DNA from: Clusia tigrina
Lineage: Eukaryota > Arthropoda > Insecta > Diptera > Clusiidae
Assembly: GCA_920105625.2 (NCBI GenBank)
Contig: OV050030.1
Location: forward strand, 412,377,034 to 412,441,033
DNA: 64,000 nt
Direction of reading: 5' to 3'
The translations under genes and the position numbers were made by a program. Under the pieces are notes generated by a model. The model was not told the DNA's origin. It ran no database searches and saw nothing but the letters and a program-made list of their open reading frames with translations. The stretch's first letter is position 1. Each line of letters starts with the position of its first letter. Positions 10,919 through 22,686 of this stretch are shown piece by piece.

Positions 10919-11260
10919 TATTCGTTTCTCCTTAAGAGAGGAGAAAAAACCTTTTAAATATAAAATTAAATAAAAACCTTTTATAAACAATACAAATAAA
11001 AAATGGCGCAGTCGGGAAATTACCGTTTTAAGGAGGATTGTATATAAAAATTAAATATTGTTCATTGATTCTCGATCTCCAGTTGACATTTAATTTATTT
11101 GTTACTATTATTAAAAAAAAATTATATTATATATTATTATATATATTAATAAAAAAAAATATTAAAAATTAGTTTTAAAATTTCACATTTAACAAAAAAT
11201 CGTTTTCAAACCGCGATGGGGAAGAAAGTGAATTACAAAAATTTCACATTTACCTTCAAT
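10919..11260. repeat. AT-rich interspersed repeat with hairpin and PBS-like motif (copy 2)
   Basis: Direct repeat of 1002-1365 with the same opening hairpin (TTTCTCCT/AGGAGAAA), the motif ATGGCGCAGTCGGG and the closing block AAACCGCGATGGGGAAGAAA. The two copies differ mainly by small indels in A/T runs. Confidence 0.55.
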
Positions 11261-11299
11261 TCATATTTCTCCTCAATTTATAAAACTTTAACTTTCTAA

Positions 11300-13245
11300 A
11301 CAAATAATTAAGTGTTCAAGTTGTGTGGAAATATGCAATTTCTTGCATCCAAATAATGAAAAATATTGCAACCAAGGACTTGATTGCAAAGCTTACTGAT
11401 GGGGTGAAACTTTCTTAAACCATACACATATCTTGTATCACTTGAATGCTACTTATGCAACTTATGCCTGAAACCGGAGTCAAGTCTGCCATAAACAGCA
11501 TCTGAGTAAGTCATGATCGGCACTATAAGCTGAAGCTCGAACCTTCTTGTGGTCTCAATAGGCACAAATGATGTATTCCTCCACAGATTCCGTAAGGTAT
11601 GGTATACCTTACGCACCACACAATTTAAGTGATCCTCACAGGATAGTGCGGAGTTAATGTGGTATCCAAGGTTTTTTGATTTTCAACAAATTTAAGTTGA
11701 ATATCATTTAGTGAAATTGGCGGTATATCAGAAGGAGGGTAACTAGATCGGGACATCGGGAGGACATGCCATTTTAGAGAGCTGAGCTTCAGCCTATTAG
11801 CTTTAGCCCATTCTGCTACTGTGATCAAGTGAGACCAATAGGTCAGCACAAATACAATTGAAGATCCTCAGCATATGCATGCATGATAACATGATCGACG
11901 AACAATGTAAATAAAAGTGGACCAAGAAGCGGACCGCCGAGCAGGAAAATGCAAAATTCAACGGTAGCTTTTCACTTAGTAATGAGTGATCCACAGAGTC
12001 TAATGCTTTCGAAAAATCTAACAGACAAAGCAGGTTCAAGTGTCCCATATCAAATGACTCTCTAATGTCATCCAATATTTTAACAACAGTAGTGGAGCAA
12101 CTGTGCCCACGCCGAATATCAGATTGGGGTGTGAAAATAACCTCAGCCCTGAGCGATTCACATGCCTTTGCTAAAGCCGATAACAAACTTACAGGACGGA
12201 AATCAGACGGTGCATTAGCATTGGACTTTTTAGCTATAGGGATAATCGTCGCTATTTTCTAAATTTTGGGGACGCAGGAACTCGGTAAACTATAGTAAAT
12301 TATATGGGTTAACGGACTTAGAATGAAAGGTAAAATAAGTTTAATAAATTCAATAGGAACTCTATCCTCTCCGACAGCTTTTGATTTTATCTTGTTGACA
12401 CAGCGAACATCACCTTCCCCCACAGAAATAAACTCAGACACAAATGGGCATTCAGTAGCATAGTCCCTTGCAACTACAGCAGACATATTATAAGCAGACG
12501 CTGAACTACTACTAAAATAGTCATTCAGAATACCCGAATCAATCCGACAATCCTCAGATTTCCCATTGCATACCCCAGCTCATCTTAAATTATTCCATAG
12601 CTGCTTGGAAGATCGTGCTAAACATAGGTTGGACATGAAATATCTGCGCTTAGACAATTTAATAGTAGAGTTTGCATCATTTCTAGCTCTTTTGTGCTCT
12701 TCCCATCTAGATGCAGTTGGATTTCTTTTCCACTCATCATACATTCTATATCGTTTTTTAAGAACTAAGTTGGTATTATTTGTAAGGGACAATTTCTACT
12801 ATCGACACAGCGAGTAACAAGTGGAACATGCAAGTCAAACAATGCAGCAATTCTGTACATACAAAAATCCAGCTTTTCATTCACAGAGCTAAACAGTCAA
12901 GATTCAGACCAATTCATTAGAGATAAGTCATGAAACAAAGAGCCAAGACTAGTAGTGTTAGAGTCTCAAGAAAAAGACTATTCAGCGATGACTGCATCTG
13001 GATCTATATTCAATGAACAAAATATTTGATAATGGTAGGATATAAACTATAATTGGTCAAAGATCAAAACAGAAGAAAGATCTGAAACCACAAAACATCC
13101 AAAAATCTTGGAGAAGCTTTATCTGCAAAGCGTGTTAGCATACTGGTATTCAGCACTTGCAGTCCAACTTCAGAAACTCTACAAATGAATTGCTAGGCAA
13201 GACTGTCCTTCCATAAATTTTTTTTATTAAAATCTCCATACAGAA
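11300..13245 (-). mobile_element. CR1-like non-LTR element, 3' half (RT), split by insertion
   Basis: Read on the minus strand, the broken frames give in order: the endonuclease end (YGDFNKKNLW near 13235), a basic linker (12792-12580), the RT N-terminal region with NKIKSKAVGEDRVPIEFIKL (12486-12259), RT motif A with LLDFSKALDSVDHS (about 12020), and the RT thumb with QLKFVENQKTLDTTL (about 11690). Near 11410-11450 comes RYVYGLRK, typical of the C-terminus of CR1/Jockey-type polymerases. The expected YADD block is degraded. Several stops and frameshifts. The 5' half lies at 17802-19330, beyond the inserted LOA-like element. Confidence 0.75.
13236..13245. repeat. Target-site duplication, left copy
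   Basis: CCATACAGAA occurs directly before the LOA-like element and again directly after it at 17792-17801. Removing the element and one copy restores an in-frame endonuclease segment of the host element on the minus strand (…VLYGDFN…). Confidence 0.8.
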
Positions 13246-13614
13246 GAGCAGTCACCTTGTCGGGGTACGAAGGCTTAAGTGATTGCAATGACGCAATGGG
13301 TTAGGATGGCGGAGCTTCGGCTCTTATGGGATTACCCTAGCCGGACAGACTACTTCGGAGTAATCCAACTAAGAACTGTCTCCCTCCTTATCCAGGGTGT
13401 TCTTGGGATCGTGCCCATTAGATGTTGTTTTGCAGCCAGGAGGTTAATTAGGCTGTATCCTAACGGAGCTCCCCTTCCTGACACCAGGCCGCCTCTGGTA
13501 GTAACGGTGGCTTTGCTGTGGTACGGGGCGCTGTCACAGTTGACCAACTCATTCCCCTTTCAAATTTTTGGCTGCCTTAGCTTGATTAATCGAGCGGGTG
13601 GCCGTAAGAACCAG

Positions 13615-14887
13615 ATGAACAATTTAAAAAAAAAAAAAAAAAACAGACGTGCGGGCTCTAAACGCTATTTCGGATGAGGATCCAAAATCCTCTGCACACT
13701 CTGCGGCGGCTATTGTAGCTAAGGACGACGAGCCTGGCTCAAGCAAAGCCACGTGCTGCGATAGTGTTGCTAACCAGGGAACCAAAAGGTTTTACAAGGT
13801 AAAAAGGGGCGCTCTCCGGACGGTGGAACGCTTGTCGCGGATCCCAGAGAAGGAGAGGACGGTGAAGCAGAAGGCTTCCCTCGAGTGGGCAACGAAAGTC
13901 GTGAAGGAGTCTCAAGCTCCAACACAACAGGCTACAAAACGTCAACGGTCCCCAGAAGAGACCACCCACCCGGACCCAAAGAAGTTTAAAAAGCGCGGGA
14001 CTGTCACCACGAAGTCCTTCAGCGAAGTGCTGAAAGGACACCAGGTCATGGCGGTCATAGATCGTAATGACCCGGATGGCAGAATCGCTCCTGGGTGCTG
14101 GAAAAAGGTAGAAGTAAGCCTTTCAAGGCTCTACCTCCAGCTTTTGAAGGAATTCCCAGGTGGTTTTCCCTCTTTTCGCGACAGCGGATGGCATCAGGGC
14201 CACGTGAAGCTGATTGCCTGCGCGGATCAAAGGTCAGTCGACCTTTATAAGATTGCGATCTCCAGGATAGGGGAAGCATGGCCAGGCGCAAGGCTCGAAG
14301 TCGTACCTAGGGAGTTGATCCCTAGTAGACCTAGAGCGCGCGCGTATATCCCAGCCGAACCGTCTGACCCTAGGGCTATCCTGGAGATTTTTTGGTTGAG
14401 CAACCAGCAGCTCCCGACTAATAATTGGAAGGTTACTAAGGTAGAGGAACCAAGAGGGGATTACAGGTCAATAACCCTTGTGGTGAACGCCGAATCTCTG
14501 GCTACTCTAGCGAAATCCAATTGGGTCGCGGGCTATGGCTTCTCCTCCACAAGCCTCAAGGTCTACAAAAAGGACGGGCAACCGTCTTACACGGATCAAG
14601 CGGTAGTGAATCCCTCAGGGGTAACTGCTGATCCTGCTGCTGCTGAGGACTCCGCCATGCACCCGAAACGCAGTGACTCTATGTCAACTGTGGGGGGTTT
14701 GGAGAGTCTCCTAGGGACAACCACACTCAGTGAGGAGGAAGTCCTTCTGGAGTCAGACTCGGAGTCTGAGGCTGATGTCACGGTGGTGGAGGTGACCAGC
14801 GCTACAAGTAGCAGAGATGCTATTAACCTCCATCACTCGAAGGCGGCTCTGCCAGCCTTCAGCTCCGTCTTGGAAAAGGCGGAGTAG
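13615..14887 (+). pseudogene. LOA-like ORF1 (gag-like, DUF4780-type)
   Basis: A continuous frame from 13649 to the stop at 14887, about 412 codons. It opens at a GTG, not an ATG. A good ATG lies at 13615 (CCAGATGAAC), separated from the frame by an 18-base A tract; one A fewer would join them, so a homopolymer slip has probably split the ORF. The N-terminal third is Lys/Arg-rich and basic. The middle (about residues 120-310) matches the domain found in ORF1 of LOA-type elements and called DUF4780 (SFSEVLKG, WKKVEVSLSRLYL, GHVKLIACADQRSVDLYK, GARLEVVPRELIPSRPRA). The C-terminus is acidic and Ser-rich. It probably binds element RNA. ORF2 begins at its stop codon. Confidence 0.75.
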
Positions 14888-17640
14888 ACGTTGTCCTGAT
14901 CCAAGAACCCTGGACACGTGGTCTTAGGACTGAAAATTATAGCTTGCTGTATACCGTAAGTGAAGGAAGACCTAGGTCTTCTATCCTCATTAGGAATAAT
15001 GTTAGCTCATTTATTCTCCTTTATTCTCCTTTATTTAACGGTTGCTCTTAATAAGGCTCTATTGGTCTCTTGCCCCCTCAGTCGACCCAGGAGGAAACAA
15101 AAACCCACATGTTGGGGGGAGGAAATTAGGGGACTCAGACAAAACTGTAGGAGACTTTTCAACAGCGCAAAGAAGTCTAGAGATAGTGCAGACTGGGCTT
15201 TATATAAGGCAGCACTCAGAGCCTTCAAAAGTAAGCTTAGGAAAGCACAGAGAGAATCGTGGAGAAACTATTGCCGTGACGTAGAAGATATCTCTGAGAC
15301 GTCCAGGCTGAGGAAGATCCTATCAACTGCTCCAATGGTACCTGGTTACCTGAGGAGGGAGGATGGATCCTGGACTTTAAAAAGTAATGAGACTCTAGAG
15401 CTTCTTCTGGAGACTCACTTCCCTGGTTGCTCGAGCACCATTCCGCGGAGAACGAAGCCCAGCGGGAATGCAGTTGAAGTCAACTCAGACATAGTCACGA
15501 AACCAAAATTGCAATGGGCTATCCATAGCTTCAAACCATTTAAAGCATCTGTCCCAGATGGTGTAGCTCCAATTGAAATTCAGCAGTTAGAGAATCTTAT
15601 AATAGAGTGTCTGTTAAAGATCTATAATAGTTGTCTTGAATTAGCGTATATTCCAGACTCATGGAAGCATGTGAGGGTAATTTTTATACCCTAGGCCGGC
15701 AAAAGTTCGCTCACAGCTCCAGGGGACTTAAGACCCATTAGTCTGTCCTCCTTTTGTCTAAAAATCCTGGAAAGGTTGTTAGATATTCATCTGAGGCTCA
15801 CTATAGACAGACAGAAGCTATCAGTCTCTCAGCATGCCTACTTTAAGGGTAAATCGGTGGAGACCGCTTTACACTCCTTAGTCTCTAGTATTGAGTGCTC
15901 CCTGCACAACAAGAAGTTCTCCCTAGTGGCTTTCCTGGACATTGAGGGAGCTTTTAACAATATCAAATCAGACGCAATAATCGGTGCAATGCGAGACTTG
16001 GACGTGGAACCCACTATTAGCAGGTGGATTGAAAACATGCTTAGTAGCAGGATAATCAGTTCACAGCTGGGGGCGGCATCGGCCAAGAAGTCCATGTGCA
16101 GAGGCACACCTCAAGGTGGAGTTCTTTCACCCCTACTCTGGAATCTTGCGGTAAATCAGCTGCTTGTTCGACTGGAGAGGGAAGGGTGCAAGGTGGTTGC
16201 GTATGCGGATGATGTTGCTATTAGTATCTCGGGTAAATATATATCTACTTTGAGGGACTTGATGCAAAACATGCTGAACATTCTCTCTAAATGGACTACT
16301 GACTGTGGGTTGGGGGTTAATCCGACCAAGACTAAGCTGGTACTCTTCACTAGGAAGTATAAAATTCCTCAATTTATTGCTCCAAAACTAATAGGTGTAG
16401 ATATTGACCTTGTCGAGGAGGCTAAATATCTGGGCGTGATCCTAGATAGGAAGCTGAATTGGAAGGCCAATATAAGCGAGCGCATTAGGAAGGCTCAGGT
16501 AGCTCTGTACTCTTGCAAAAGAGTCATAGGCAAAAAATGGGGGTTACAGCCTAAGGTAGCCTATTGGATATATACAGCTGTGGTACGACCAGTCCTTTTC
16601 TATGGGGTGCTTGCTTGGTGGACAGCCCTAAGTAAGTCCACATACAATAGGCTGATAAGAAAGGTACACCGAACGGCAGAGGTATTTATAAGTAGTGCCA
16701 TTGGCACGACTCCAACGGCAGCATTGGATATTATGCTCAATCTGCTGCCTGTTAGGCTTTTTGGCGACAAAATGGCTGCAAACTCAGCTATCGGGCTAAA
16801 AGCTACGCATCAATGGGATGCCAGGAATATAGGTCATGCGTCGATTTTAAGACATTTTGAGGGTATTCCTGACTCTTTCGACTACATCACACCAATGTAT
16901 GCCTTCAATGGTATGTGCGAGATCTCCATTCCCTCCAGGGACGAATGGAAGGATGGCATCCCCCCTCATGTAGAAGGGGTTCACATCTACACAGATGGAT
17001 CCAAACTACAGAGTAGGGTGGGAGGTGGTGTATTCTCAGAAGATTTGGATATTAACATGTCCTTTAGGATGCCCGACCACTGCAGTGTTTTTCAGGCAGA
17101 GGTCGCAAAAGCCGTCAAGAGCTGCCGCAAATCTTTAGACGAGATAGCTAAGCAGACTCGTCTGCATCTGTGCTGGGTTCCCGGTCACAGAGATATTCCA
17201 GGGAACTGGAAGGCAGATGAACTTGCCCGTGAGGGTACTACCATACCGATGGAACCAGATAGGTCGCAATTCGGTATTCCTATTGCCACATGTAAGCTCT
17301 TAGTAAATACAATATCCTTAGGCAGGCGCTGGTCTGAACTTTCAGGAAGTAAAATAGCTAGACAGACCTGGCCAGAGATAAATGTCAAGCGCTCTAAGGA
17401 CCTACTGGCTCTAAATAGAAAAGCATAGGTCCCGTGATTAGCGTCTTAACGGGACATTGGACTCTAAGCACACACGGGTGTAGGCTGGGGATCACCTCTA
17501 ATGACTTCTGCAGCAGTTGCATGGACGAGGAGGAGGAAGAGTCTACTGCTCACCTGTTGTGCACGTGTCCAGCTTTGTCCAGACGGAGGCGCACTTTCCT
17601 AGGCGACTACTTTTTGGACTCCTTGGGAGATATTTAAAAA
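14881..17640 (+). pseudogene. LOA-like ORF2: endonuclease remnant, reverse transcriptase, RNase H
   Basis: ORF2 starts beside the ORF1 stop with GVDVVLIQEPWTRG, the first endonuclease motif. Most of the endonuclease is then missing: by about 15042 the frame is already in the linker (LNKALLVSCPLSRPRRKQ). The RT follows, with one in-frame TAG at 15692-15694 (in FIP*AGK, normally a Lys-containing PKAGK). RT motifs are FLDIEGAFNN (about 15938), GTPQGGVLSPLLWN (about 16107) and YADDVAI (16200-16220, catalytic Asp pair intact). RNase H begins at YTDGSK (about 16990) and ends with WVPGHRDIPGNWKADELAR (about 17175), but FQAEVAKAVKSCR shows that the middle block with the second catalytic residues is deleted. 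A one-base frameshift at about 17415 precedes the C-terminal C-x2-C…H…C motif (17505-17590). Confidence 0.85.
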
Positions 17641-17791
17641 AAAAAGATTAGCTCCATTGACTGCTTCATTAAAAGCTCCAAATGGCTGCACCTTTGAAAG
17701 GGATGGGACCTGCTGTCCCATGCGGTATCACAAAGGGTCAATGTTGGCCTAAGTGCGCCCTTTTCGGGTGGCCGCTTTACCTACCTACCTA

Positions 17792-17801
17792 CCATACAGA
17801 A
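17792..17801. repeat. Target-site duplication, right copy
   Basis: CCATACAGAA, identical to 13236-13245. The first two C's may partly belong to the CTAC-repeat tail, so the true length is 8 to 10 bases. Confidence 0.75.
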
Positions 17802-19330
17802 CAAAATGATCATCATCAATTACACATGTTCACGCTGTGAACCCCTATTCCCGATGGCTGCTACCCGGTGCGAGCGTGGCCATATTCTGCCTGTCAAACG
17901 TTCGCGCCGGTCGACAGCCATCTTTATGATCTACCACCGATCTGCCCTGTCAAGTGTTTGCATGCGATTTCTAGCGACTTGACTCGGCCACTTGTATTGA
18001 AACCAGCGAGGGAGCCGCATCACCAGATTCAGAGTCTGCATCGTGGCCATCGATCGTGCAACCACGCGCACCGAGTGAAGAGGCTTCATAAGTGGATAAA
18101 GGGACAAGGATGGCCAAAATCAAACATAATTTCCTTAAAAAACGAAAAACTATTATAACCAATAATTTTGCTGCAATTATAATAAAGAAGATAGGGCGAA
18201 GAACGCACCTACAATTCCAAGCATTATTAAATTCAACAGGAATTCAATCATTAAACAACACAATTTAACAAAGTAGCAAGCAACGGGTCCAAACAACAGT
18301 TGCAAGGATTATACACAAACGACAAGAAAACTTGAGAGCTTTTGCCATAAATTTCAACATGGAGAAATTCCAGATCTGAGCCTCCAGACATACTTGACAA
18401 ATTCACCTTTAAGTTACTTTTACAATATATTGCCACATCCCCGCATTTTTTATCTAATCGATCATTTCGAAAAAGCTTGTAATTACTTATATTATAATGT
18501 CACCTCTGTCTTTATGAAACCAGATTTCACATATACAAATCACATCAACAGATGAGTTCCAATCCACATTAGTGTCATTGAGACTCCTCGCATTAAAATG
18601 CACAATGCTAATACCAGAGCGGTGCCTACATAGAACGCCAATCAATTTCTTATGAATATCACTGGAGGCAGAAACTTCATCACCCATAGTTAGTGTAAAG
18701 AATTATATCAGAAACACAACAGTAAGCATTATAGTAAGAGAAGAAGTAGATAGTAGAGAAGAGGAAATGACTTAAAAAGATAATCGACATAAAGATTATA
18801 GTGACAGATCATTTAAGTTAGAAAGAAAGATAAACAATATGATATTACATATTAGAACAACAACCCGAAGTTCATTCACCAACACGTACAGCAACACCTG
18901 TAACATTACGCAGTTGTTCGATGCTACCAACACGAATCCCCTCTGCACTTTTCTGTAGCCCGATATAAAGGGAACCACGTAGTGTAAACACATTAAAACA
19001 CTTTTTTTGCACTTACGGCAGTCGCTGCCCGCAGTACTCCTCTGGTTTCGGCAGAAATACTCTCAAGCAAGTAAACATTGTTGCCTGCTCCTCTTAAATT
19101 CACCGCACTCCCTGTCTGCCCCCGATGGTCCCCAAATGACTTTAACACTCGATTGCGATCGTAAGGTGTAAGATATTTCACAATCAACACAGAGTTGGGG
19201 TTGCTAGTTTTCGGCTTAATGTGAAAAATTTCCTGAAGTTGAGGGGACAATAAATCGATAGAGCGCCAAATTAAATTGAAACAGCTTTTTAGATTCTCCT
19301 CATGCCAAAAAAGAACGGCATCCATAGAGT
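17802..19330 (-). mobile_element. CR1-like non-LTR element, 5' half (ORF1 and endonuclease)
   Basis: The minus-strand frame at 19325-18993 is an ORF1-type nucleic-acid-binding domain (PNSVLIVKYLTPYDRNRVLK, then LRGAGNNVYLLESISAETRG). The frames at 18687-18487 and 18436-18251 are the endonuclease start: ISIVHFNARSLND, VDVICICEIWF, then MAIYCKSNLKVNL and EFLHVEIYGKSSQVFLSFVYNP. The endonuclease continues at 13245 across the inserted LOA element: immediately right of the insertion the minus strand reads DDHFVL, and immediately left YGDFNK, in one frame. Stops and frameshifts show the element is dead. Confidence 0.75.
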
Positions 19331-19339
19331 GATCAACTG

Positions 19340-19870
19340 CACTGGTACGAACATATATAATTTGATATGATCAGAATCTCCTTCGGAGCAATTTTGACTT
19401 TGTATGTCCGTCTGTGGTGACTTTTTTGCCACACCGTCAGAGATATCTAAATGAAACTTTGCAAAAGATTAGTCTGGACCAAGTTATAGAACCGGGTTGC
19501 TATATCAACCGATTTGGACAAATCATTAATATAGCTCTAATGTGGTCTAAAATCAAAGAGCTATATCTTTATATAGAAATTATAATTCGCCGCATTAAAC
19601 GGTTTTGGGAAAACATCTCTATAAAAATTCACTCCACAATAAAATCGAAAATGTTTGATGTCTATACAGAGATTTATGATTTGATGAACAATTCAGAAAA
19701 AAATTTGTTTGCGAAGGTATCGAACCCACAACCTAAGGAATTGAAGGCTGACAATCTAGCCCCTGGACTACAGAGACTGAAAATCCGCGCAACAATTTAT
19801 AAACACACGACCACATGATTTCTGTGCTACTGTATATTTTTTATTGTTTTAGAAAATCATACGTATTCAA
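19340..19870. repeat. Unclassified repeat sharing a motif with 51.8 kb
   Basis: The stretch AGAGATATCTAAATGAAACTTTGC (about 19438-19461) resembles AGAGATATATTAATGAAACTTTTC at about 51794-51817. Both are preceded by a CGTCTGTGGTG- or CGCCTCGCTGC-like GC-rich block. This suggests a shared noncoding repeat family of unknown class. The 134-codon frame at 19414-19818 crosses it and has no family resemblance. Confidence 0.3.
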
Positions 19871-20021
19871 AATTTGAGATACTTTGATTTTTCATGTCTT
19901 AATCGCTTTTTGGATATAATTATTTTCATTTGTTTTCCAGTCCTCAACATACACAAATACATTTTGTGGGACTTGGAGGATAACGGTTACAAATCACATC
20001 TCGACACACAAAGTGCAAGTC

Positions 20022-20240
20022 TCAATACTGATAAAAGCAGAGACTCTGCCAAGGAACCTTGGCGGAGATTCTTTGAAGTTCTTTCGCAATTACGCAACCA
20101 CGATAGTTCGATGGATGGGACTCTCCACAATTGAAATATTTAGGGTTTCCAGATACTGTCTTGTATTCCTGTGCACTTAACATACTCTTGGGATGAACCT
20201 CAAGAGTTTCTAGTTTGGCCAAACGATTGCCACTTTCCAC
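20022..20240 (-). mobile_element. Jockey-type ORF1 zinc-knuckle fragment
   Basis: The minus-strand frame reads PKYFNCGESHPSNYRGC, which matches the last CCHC knuckle of Jockey-family ORF1 proteins (normally C-x-NC-x3-H-x4-GC), with one preceding Cys lost. It lies opposite in orientation to the Jockey RT that starts at 20.7 kb, so it is a separate scrap. Confidence 0.6.
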
Positions 20241-20347
20241 TGGGGCATTAGGTTTGATGATTTTAATTCTTCAATCAAATTTCGTATATAGATATATTTG
20301 TAGCAATGCCATTTTTGCATTCCATCTTCTGTCTTAAGCTGTGAGCC

Positions 20348-20472
<125 letters not shown>

Positions 20473-21732
20473 TAGAGAATCCGGTTTGCATGAACGTACA
20501 GCCCGCAACAAACCTTTCATCAGCCTAAAAAACAAAAAATGCAGAATTGACTTTAAATATAGAAGCAAATTTCCGATTTAACCAAGACAACGACTCAAAG
20601 CAAAAGTTGACAATAGTGCAAACATGACTCATTTGGAGATGTCCCCATATCATCGCAACACTTGCACAGCCTCCAGATTTGAATGTAATGGCAAATGAGA
20701 ATGATCTGTACTAGAACGAGGAACGAAAAATCACCATGACCTCAAAAATGCGCTCATGATCGAACCGCAGAAATTTTGAAAGAGCTGCCACAGATATGTA
20801 TTGAAAATCTTTCAACTTTGTATAATGCCACATTTAAATTTAGACATGTCCGAAGCATCTGAAAAGTGGCCGAAGTAATAATGCTTCCCAAACCAGGCAA
20901 ACTAACACAAGAAGTGTCATCATACAGACCAATCTATCTGTTACCGATACTATCGAAAGTCTTTGAGAAGCTGCTACACAATAAACTCCAGCCAATTATT
21001 GAAGAAAAGAAACTCATACCAAGCCACCAATTTGGTTACAAAAGACAACATTCAGCTATACATGAAGTTCACAGGATCGTCGAAATGATTGAAAACTCAT
21101 TTGAAGAGAAAAAAGTCTGTTCTGCGGTATTTCTAGATGTAGCGTAGGCATTCGATAAAGTTCGGCATAAAGGTCTGCTCCATAAACTGCAATTGATTCT
21201 ATCTGCCGAATATTGTGAAATTATCGAATCATACCTTCAAAAAAGACACTTCAGAAATAAACAAGACGATGCCTACTGTGGGCTCCGCGAAGTTAATGCA
21301 CGTGTTCCTCAAAGCAGCACCCTGGGGACCCTACTCTATCTCCTATTTACAAGCGATTTACCGAGCGAACAAAACCATATTACCGCAACATTCGCTGACG
21401 ATACGGCACTCATAGCTACTGGTGGAACAGAGGAAATCTCAGTAGAGAAGCTCCAACGTGCCGTGAATTCAATATTTAATTGGACAAAGAAATGCTGTAT
21501 TAAAATAAATAACACAAAATGGGTCCACATCGACTTTTCGAATAAAAAGGTTAGATATAACCCGCTATATATAGACGGAATAGAAGTACCATACTCAAAT
21601 AACGCTAAGTATTTGGATATGACACTCGACGTAAAGCTCCGATGGTGTGCACATGCGCAAAAGAAAAGGCAAGAACTTGAAATAAAGTATAAAAAATGTA
21701 CTGGTTAATTGACAGTACATCTCCACTTTCTA

Positions 21733-22686
21733 AAGGGTGTCCCCACAAGAACGCAATTTTTATATCTGGCAACATTCGAACTGTCATTGTTTGACATTTG
21801 AACAATTGTTATTGTTTGCTAGTAGGAGGTACGAGGTTAGTAAAAATGGAGCACTACACGAATGAACAACGCATTCTCATTGTGAAATTGTTTTACCAAA
21901 ATGGTGAAAGTTTTGCGGCTACAGTTCGCAAATTGCGATCAATTTGGGGTCAGAATAATGCTCCAAAAGAGTCAACTGTAAAGAGATTAATGGATAAATT
22001 TGCCGAAACTGGGTCTGTTAGTGATGTAAAGACAACAACGCGCCATCGACCAGGTCGATCGACCGAAAATGTCGCAGCTGTACGTGATGATGTCGCTCAA
22101 ACTCCATCCACCTCAATTCGACACCGAGCTCAGCAAATTGGTGTCTCCAAATCCACTATGCAGCGAATTTTGACGAAAGATTTGCATCTTCATGCATACA
22201 AAGTTCAATTGACTCAGGAACTGAAGCCAGCTGACCATGGACATCGAAGGGAGTTCGTTAATTGGGTATTGGAGAGACAACATGAAAATGCTGATTTTGC
22301 CGCTAAAATCATCTTCAGTGACGATGCCCATTTCCATCTTGATGGCTTCGTCAATAGGCAGAATTGTAGCATTTGGGGTGAGGAAAATCCTCGAGTGATT
22401 CACGAGAAGCAAATGCATCCTCAACGTGTCACTGTGTGGTGTGGTTTTTGGGCTGGAGGAATCATTGAACCTTTTTTTTTATGAAAATGAGGCAGGTCAA
22501 GCGCAAACAATCAATGGTGTTCGGTATCGTGAAATGATAACCAGTTTTTTCGTGCCTGAATTGGAAGATGTTGATGTGGACGACCTTTGGTTCCAACAAG
22601 ACGGCGCCACAAGTCATACAGCCAGAGAAATAATTCAATTGCTGCATCAGTCATTTCCCGGTTTGCGCTCTTGTTGGGACACCCTT
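21733..22686 (+). mobile_element. Mariner-superfamily element, internally deleted
   Basis: It is bounded by inverted repeats of about 22 bp: AGGGTGTCCCCACAAGAACG at the left (21734) and its near-complement TGCGCTCTTGTTGGGACACC at the right (ending 22686). A TA lies at or next to each end. The total is about 950 bp, shorter than a full element of about 1.2-1.3 kb because the 3' part of the transposase gene is gone. It sits in the same orientation inside the Jockey-like element. Confidence 0.85.
21846..22664 (+). pseudogene. Mariner-superfamily transposase, frameshifted and truncated
   Basis: The start is ATG at 21846 (MEHYTNEQRILIVKLFYQNG). The N-terminal helix-turn-helix region is followed by a second HTH (SIRHRAQQIGVSKSTMQRIL). 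The catalytic core then gives first acidic block IIFSDDAHFHLDG (about 22312) and second block WFQQDGATSHTA (about 22590). The frame breaks at a T9 run (22472-22480): one T too many turns …IIEPFF into a stop, and the frame resumes with ENEAGQA. After SFPG the sequence jumps into the terminal repeat, so the third catalytic acidic block is absent. It cannot be active. Confidence 0.85.

Larger units (their letters stand above)
13246..17791 (+). mobile_element. LOA-clade-like non-LTR retrotransposon, nearly full length, dead
   Basis: The element has a 5' leader (13246-13614), ORF1, a fused or overlapping ORF2 with endonuclease remnant, reverse transcriptase, RNase H and C-terminal Cys/His motif, and a 3' end in CTAC repeats (about 17780-17791). 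It is bordered by a 10-bp target duplication. RNase H plus the shape of the RT and C-terminus point to the LOA clade (Bilbo/Baggins-like). Deletions in the endonuclease and RNase H, one nonsense codon and two frameshifts make it inactive. A 3' fragment of the same family lies at 49040-49500. Confidence 0.85.

Noticed and set aside
13279..13677. 132-codon frame ahead of LOA ORF1
   Set aside because: Lies in the element's 5' leader; only its last part (from ATG 13615) is relevant, as the probable displaced ORF1 start.
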